Assembly: GCA_052389755.1 (NCBI GenBank)
Contig: JBQTHP010000097.1
Location: forward strand, 1-9,045
Reading direction: 5' to 3'
Source of the DNA: JBQTHP01 sp052389755
Lineage (GTDB): Bacteria; Pseudomonadota; Gammaproteobacteria; Steroidobacterales; Steroidobacteraceae
DNA length: 9,045 nucleotides
The notes under the pieces are model-generated. The model was given only the letters and a program-made list of their open reading frames with translations, was not told the DNA's origin and made no database searches. Each line of letters starts with the position of its first letter. Position 1 is the stretch's first letter. This document shows, piece after piece, positions 6,995 to 9,045 of the stretch. The position numbers and the translations under genes were made by a program.

Positions 6995-7390
6995 ATGGCA
7001 TCGCTGATGCGAACCCGCGTCCGAGCGCTGCGAATCGGAATGACGGATGCCGAACGGAAACTCTGGAATGCGCTTAGAAACCGGAGATTGCAGGGATACA
7101 AGTTCAGGCGTCAGCAGCTGATAGGCGACTACATCGTCGATTTCGTCTGCCTTGAGAAAAAGCTCGTGATCGAGCTCGACGGCGGACAGCATGGAGAGAC
7201 AAAAGCCAGAAGATACGATGCGGCACGTACGATGCGACTGGCGGATCATGGGTTTTGTGTGGCCCGATTCTGGAACCACGAGGTATTGAACGAAACCGAC
7301 GCTGTACTCCACGCGATACTTCAAACGCTCACTGCCCCTCACCCCCCTCACCCGCACGAAACGCGCACCTCACCTTGGCGAAATTCTTGA
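6995..7390 (+). CDS. DUF559-family endonuclease-like protein (Vsr-like fold)
   Basis: The 131-residue product belongs to DUF559, a family related in fold to Vsr and other PD-(D/E)XK nucleases; its biological role is not established. The family pattern is clear: MRTRVRALRIGMTDAERKLW (5-24), then LQGYKFRRQQLIGDYIVDFVC, then LVIELDGGQHGE and YDAARTMRLADHGFCVARFWNHEVL. Likely active-site residues are D49 (IVDF), E60 and D62 (IELDGG), with Q65 and H66 nearby. The domain ends near residue 112. The last 19 residues (APHPPHPHETRTSPW...) are encoded by repeat DNA and by sequence antisense to an amidohydrolase fragment, so the native end has been lost or replaced. ATG 6995 is the outer start; ATG 7007 at MRTRVRAL is equally likely. 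It is the only gene here on the plus strand and interrupts recA-recX. Catalytic residues appear intact, so it may be active. Confidence 0.88.
   Translation: MASLMRTRVRALRIGMTDAERKLWNALRNRRLQGYKFRRQQLIGDYIVDFVCLEKKLVIELDGGQHGETKARRYDAARTMRLADHGFCVARFWNHEVLNETDAVLHAILQTLTAPHPPHPHETRTSPWRNS
7335..7353. repeat. Two overlapping copies of the REP outer arm at the DUF559 3' end
   Basis: CCCCTCACCC occurs at 7335-7344 and again at 7344-7353. This is the left outer arm of the palindrome seen whole at 7843-7902, here without the inner hairpin. It marks the point where the DUF559 coding domain gives way to repeat-encoded tail, and where the amidohydrolase remnant on the other strand ends. Confidence 0.75.
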
Positions 7391-7674
7391 CGTCGGAGGC
7401 CGGGTTCGACCCGACCCCGACGATCCTCTTCCTTCCAGCGCACGGCGGGCGCGGTGGTGAGCGACGCCAGAATCTGAATCGGCGTGAGCCCGGCGCGGGA
7501 CATGAGGACGTATTCATCCGTGGGGTCGTAGTCGGTCATGTATCCGACGTCCGTGCCGAAGAGTACGTGACCCCCGCCGGCGGCGAACGCGCGCAATTGC
7601 TCCACGGCGTCGCCGACGACGAGCTGCCGGATGTTCTCCGGAAGCGTCGTTTTAGCGACGCGCTGCTCTGCGGC
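7355..7674 (-). pseudogene. Fragment of an amidohydrolase gene (imidazolonepropionase-like metal-dependent hydrolase)
   Basis: The minus strand encodes the C-terminal part of an amidohydrolase. From about 7644 the frame reads LPENIRQLVVGDAVEQL, then GGGHVLFGTDVGYMTDYDP, TDEYVLMSRAGLTPIQIL and ASLTTAPAVRWKEEDRRGRVEPG. The GTD segment carries the metal-binding aspartate of the barrel. Near 7410 homology moves to another frame, NPASDVKNFAKVRCAFRAG, so about a dozen codons have been lost with a frame change. The fragment then runs into repeat DNA at 7353. On the 5' side a stop at 7675-7677 precedes it and the rest of the enzyme, including the N-terminal HxH metal site, is absent. It lies between two DUF559 copies on the opposite strand and cannot be functional. 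The family call is good; the substrate is unknown. Confidence 0.75.
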
Positions 7675-7709
7675 TCAGGTGAAGTCGACGCGCAGCTGAC
7701 TGTCGCTGC

Positions 7710-7898
7710 GCAGGCGAGAACCACCACGACGCGGCACGTACGACGCGTCTGAATGCGCGCGGATTCAGTGTCGTTCGCTTCTGGAATCACGAGATCCTGA
7801 TTCACGTCGATGCGGTGCTCGAAACGATCACCGCTTCGCTCGCCCCTCACCCCAACCCTCTCCCCGCTTCGCGGGGAGAGGGTGCCGGAGGCGGGTGA
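7710..7898 (+). pseudogene. 3' remnant of a second DUF559 gene ending in the REP-like repeat
   Basis: The plus frame reads GENHHDAARTTRLNARGFSV, then VRFWNHEILIHVDAVLETI, then TASLAPHPNPLPASRGEG, and stops at TGA 7896-7898. The first 45 or so residues match the last third of the intact neighbour (YDAARTMRL...GFCVARFWNHEVL). The nuclease core with the ELDGGQH motif is gone; amidohydrolase-derived DNA replaces it around 7700. The left limit is uncertain by some 20 bases. The two copies differ at many positions, so this is an older family member rather than a recent duplicate. Its C-terminal tail is wholly encoded by the palindromic repeat, beginning one codon earlier relative to FWNHE than in the intact copy. 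Confidence 0.8.
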
Positions 7899-7902
7899 GG
7901 GG
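7843..7902. repeat. Full-length REP-like palindrome downstream of recA
   Basis: Outer arms CCCCTCACCC (7843-7852) and GGGTGAGGGG (7893-7902) are perfectly complementary over 10 bp. They enclose a perfect 12-bp inner stem, CCCTCTCCCCGC (7856-7867) and GCGGGGAGAGGG (7871-7882), with loop TTC. Left and right spacers are 3 and 10 bases. The fold would be very stable and lies about 45 bases beyond the recA stop, so it may act as a terminator or protect the recA mRNA 3' end, although no U-tract follows on the minus strand. Confidence 0.9.
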
Positions 7903-7947
7903 TGTGCCGGAGGCGGGTGAGGGGTGTGCCGGAGGCGGGTGAGGGGT
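7882..7947. repeat. Three perfect 22-bp tandem repeats abutting the recA stop
   Basis: A 22-bp unit beginning GTGCCGGAGGCGGGTG occurs three times without a mismatch, at 7882-7903, 7904-7925 and 7926-7947. Each unit contains the right outer arm of the REP-like palindrome, so the array arose by amplification of that arm. The last unit ends one base before the recA stop codon (7949-7951). Perfect identity points to recent slippage, and copy number may vary between strains. Confidence 0.95.
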
Positions 7948-7948
7948 T

Positions 7949-8989
<1,041 letters not shown>

Positions 8990-9045
8990 CACGTGAAACC
9001 TCGAGGACGGCGGGCGGAATTTCTGGCGCGGATTATTTCATATCG

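Noticed and set aside
7670..7735. Minus-strand reading VVVVLACAATVSCASTSPEP that resembles a lipoprotein signal peptide for the amidohydrolase
   Set aside because: The same bases on the plus strand encode the DUF559 remnant (HHDAARTTRL), no start codon precedes it, and it is in a different frame from the amidohydrolase part. Chance or a shadow is more likely, though not excluded.
7255..7752. Plus-strand open frame of 165 codons across the amidohydrolase remnant
   Set aside because: It begins out of frame within DUF559 and is otherwise antisense to the amidohydrolase fragment; the translation has no family features.
6887..7947. CRISPR-like array, considered because of repeated GC-rich units
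   Set aside because: The 22-bp units are directly abutting with no unique spacers, and the other copies are isolated palindromes, so this is REP-like and tandem repeat DNA.
8993..9045. LexA box and promoter of recA
   Set aside because: No CTG-N10-CAG type site is visible in the 53 available bases. An AT-rich patch (TATGAAATAAT) could be part of a -10 box, but the -35 region is outside the window.

Overview
The window looks like chromosomal DNA from a GC-rich gammaproteobacterium. The order recA, recX, alaS, lysC, csrA, tRNA-Ser(GCU) is the classic conserved block of that class, all on the minus strand, and the CsrA, AlaRS, aspartokinase and RecA proteins fit it. No genus can be named from sequence reading alone; a Xanthomonadales, Nevskiales or Steroidobacter-like lineage is plausible.

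Layout from right to left (direction of transcription of the block): recA (7949-8989); a repeat-rich insertion of about 1 kb (6939-7948); recX (6426-6938); alaS (3793-6405); a 516-bp gap with wreckage of signalling genes, including a REC/GGDEF-type gene (about 3324-3660); lysC (2044-3276); csrA (1684-1917); tRNA-Ser(GCU) (1428-1518); and at the left edge a P4-type tyrosine integrase (98-1264). The integrase lies directly beyond the tRNA 3' end, so the left edge is probably the start of an integrated island.

The most interesting part is the stretch between recA and recX, normally adjacent, cotranscribed genes. It holds one intact DUF559 (Vsr-like fold) endonuclease gene, a second DUF559 copy reduced to its 3' third, and several copies or partial copies of a GC-rich REP-like palindrome (arms CCCCTCACCC and CCCTCTCCCC). 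In both DUF559 copies the repeat begins at nearly the same codon, about 22 residues after the FWNHE motif, so the repeat encodes the protein's C-terminal tail. A third repeat copy sits inside the 5' end of recX, where it encodes part of the N-terminus and may supply a ribosome-binding site. Between the two DUF559 copies lies a damaged fragment of an amidohydrolase gene. The layout recalls REP elements paired with their RAYT transposases, but with a DUF559 nuclease instead. That makes it a candidate undescribed repeat/nuclease mobile unit.

Functionally the core genes cover recombination and its control (RecA, RecX), translation (AlaRS, tRNA-Ser), entry to the aspartate amino-acid family (LysC) and global post-transcriptional control (CsrA). 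They share a neighbourhood rather than a pathway.
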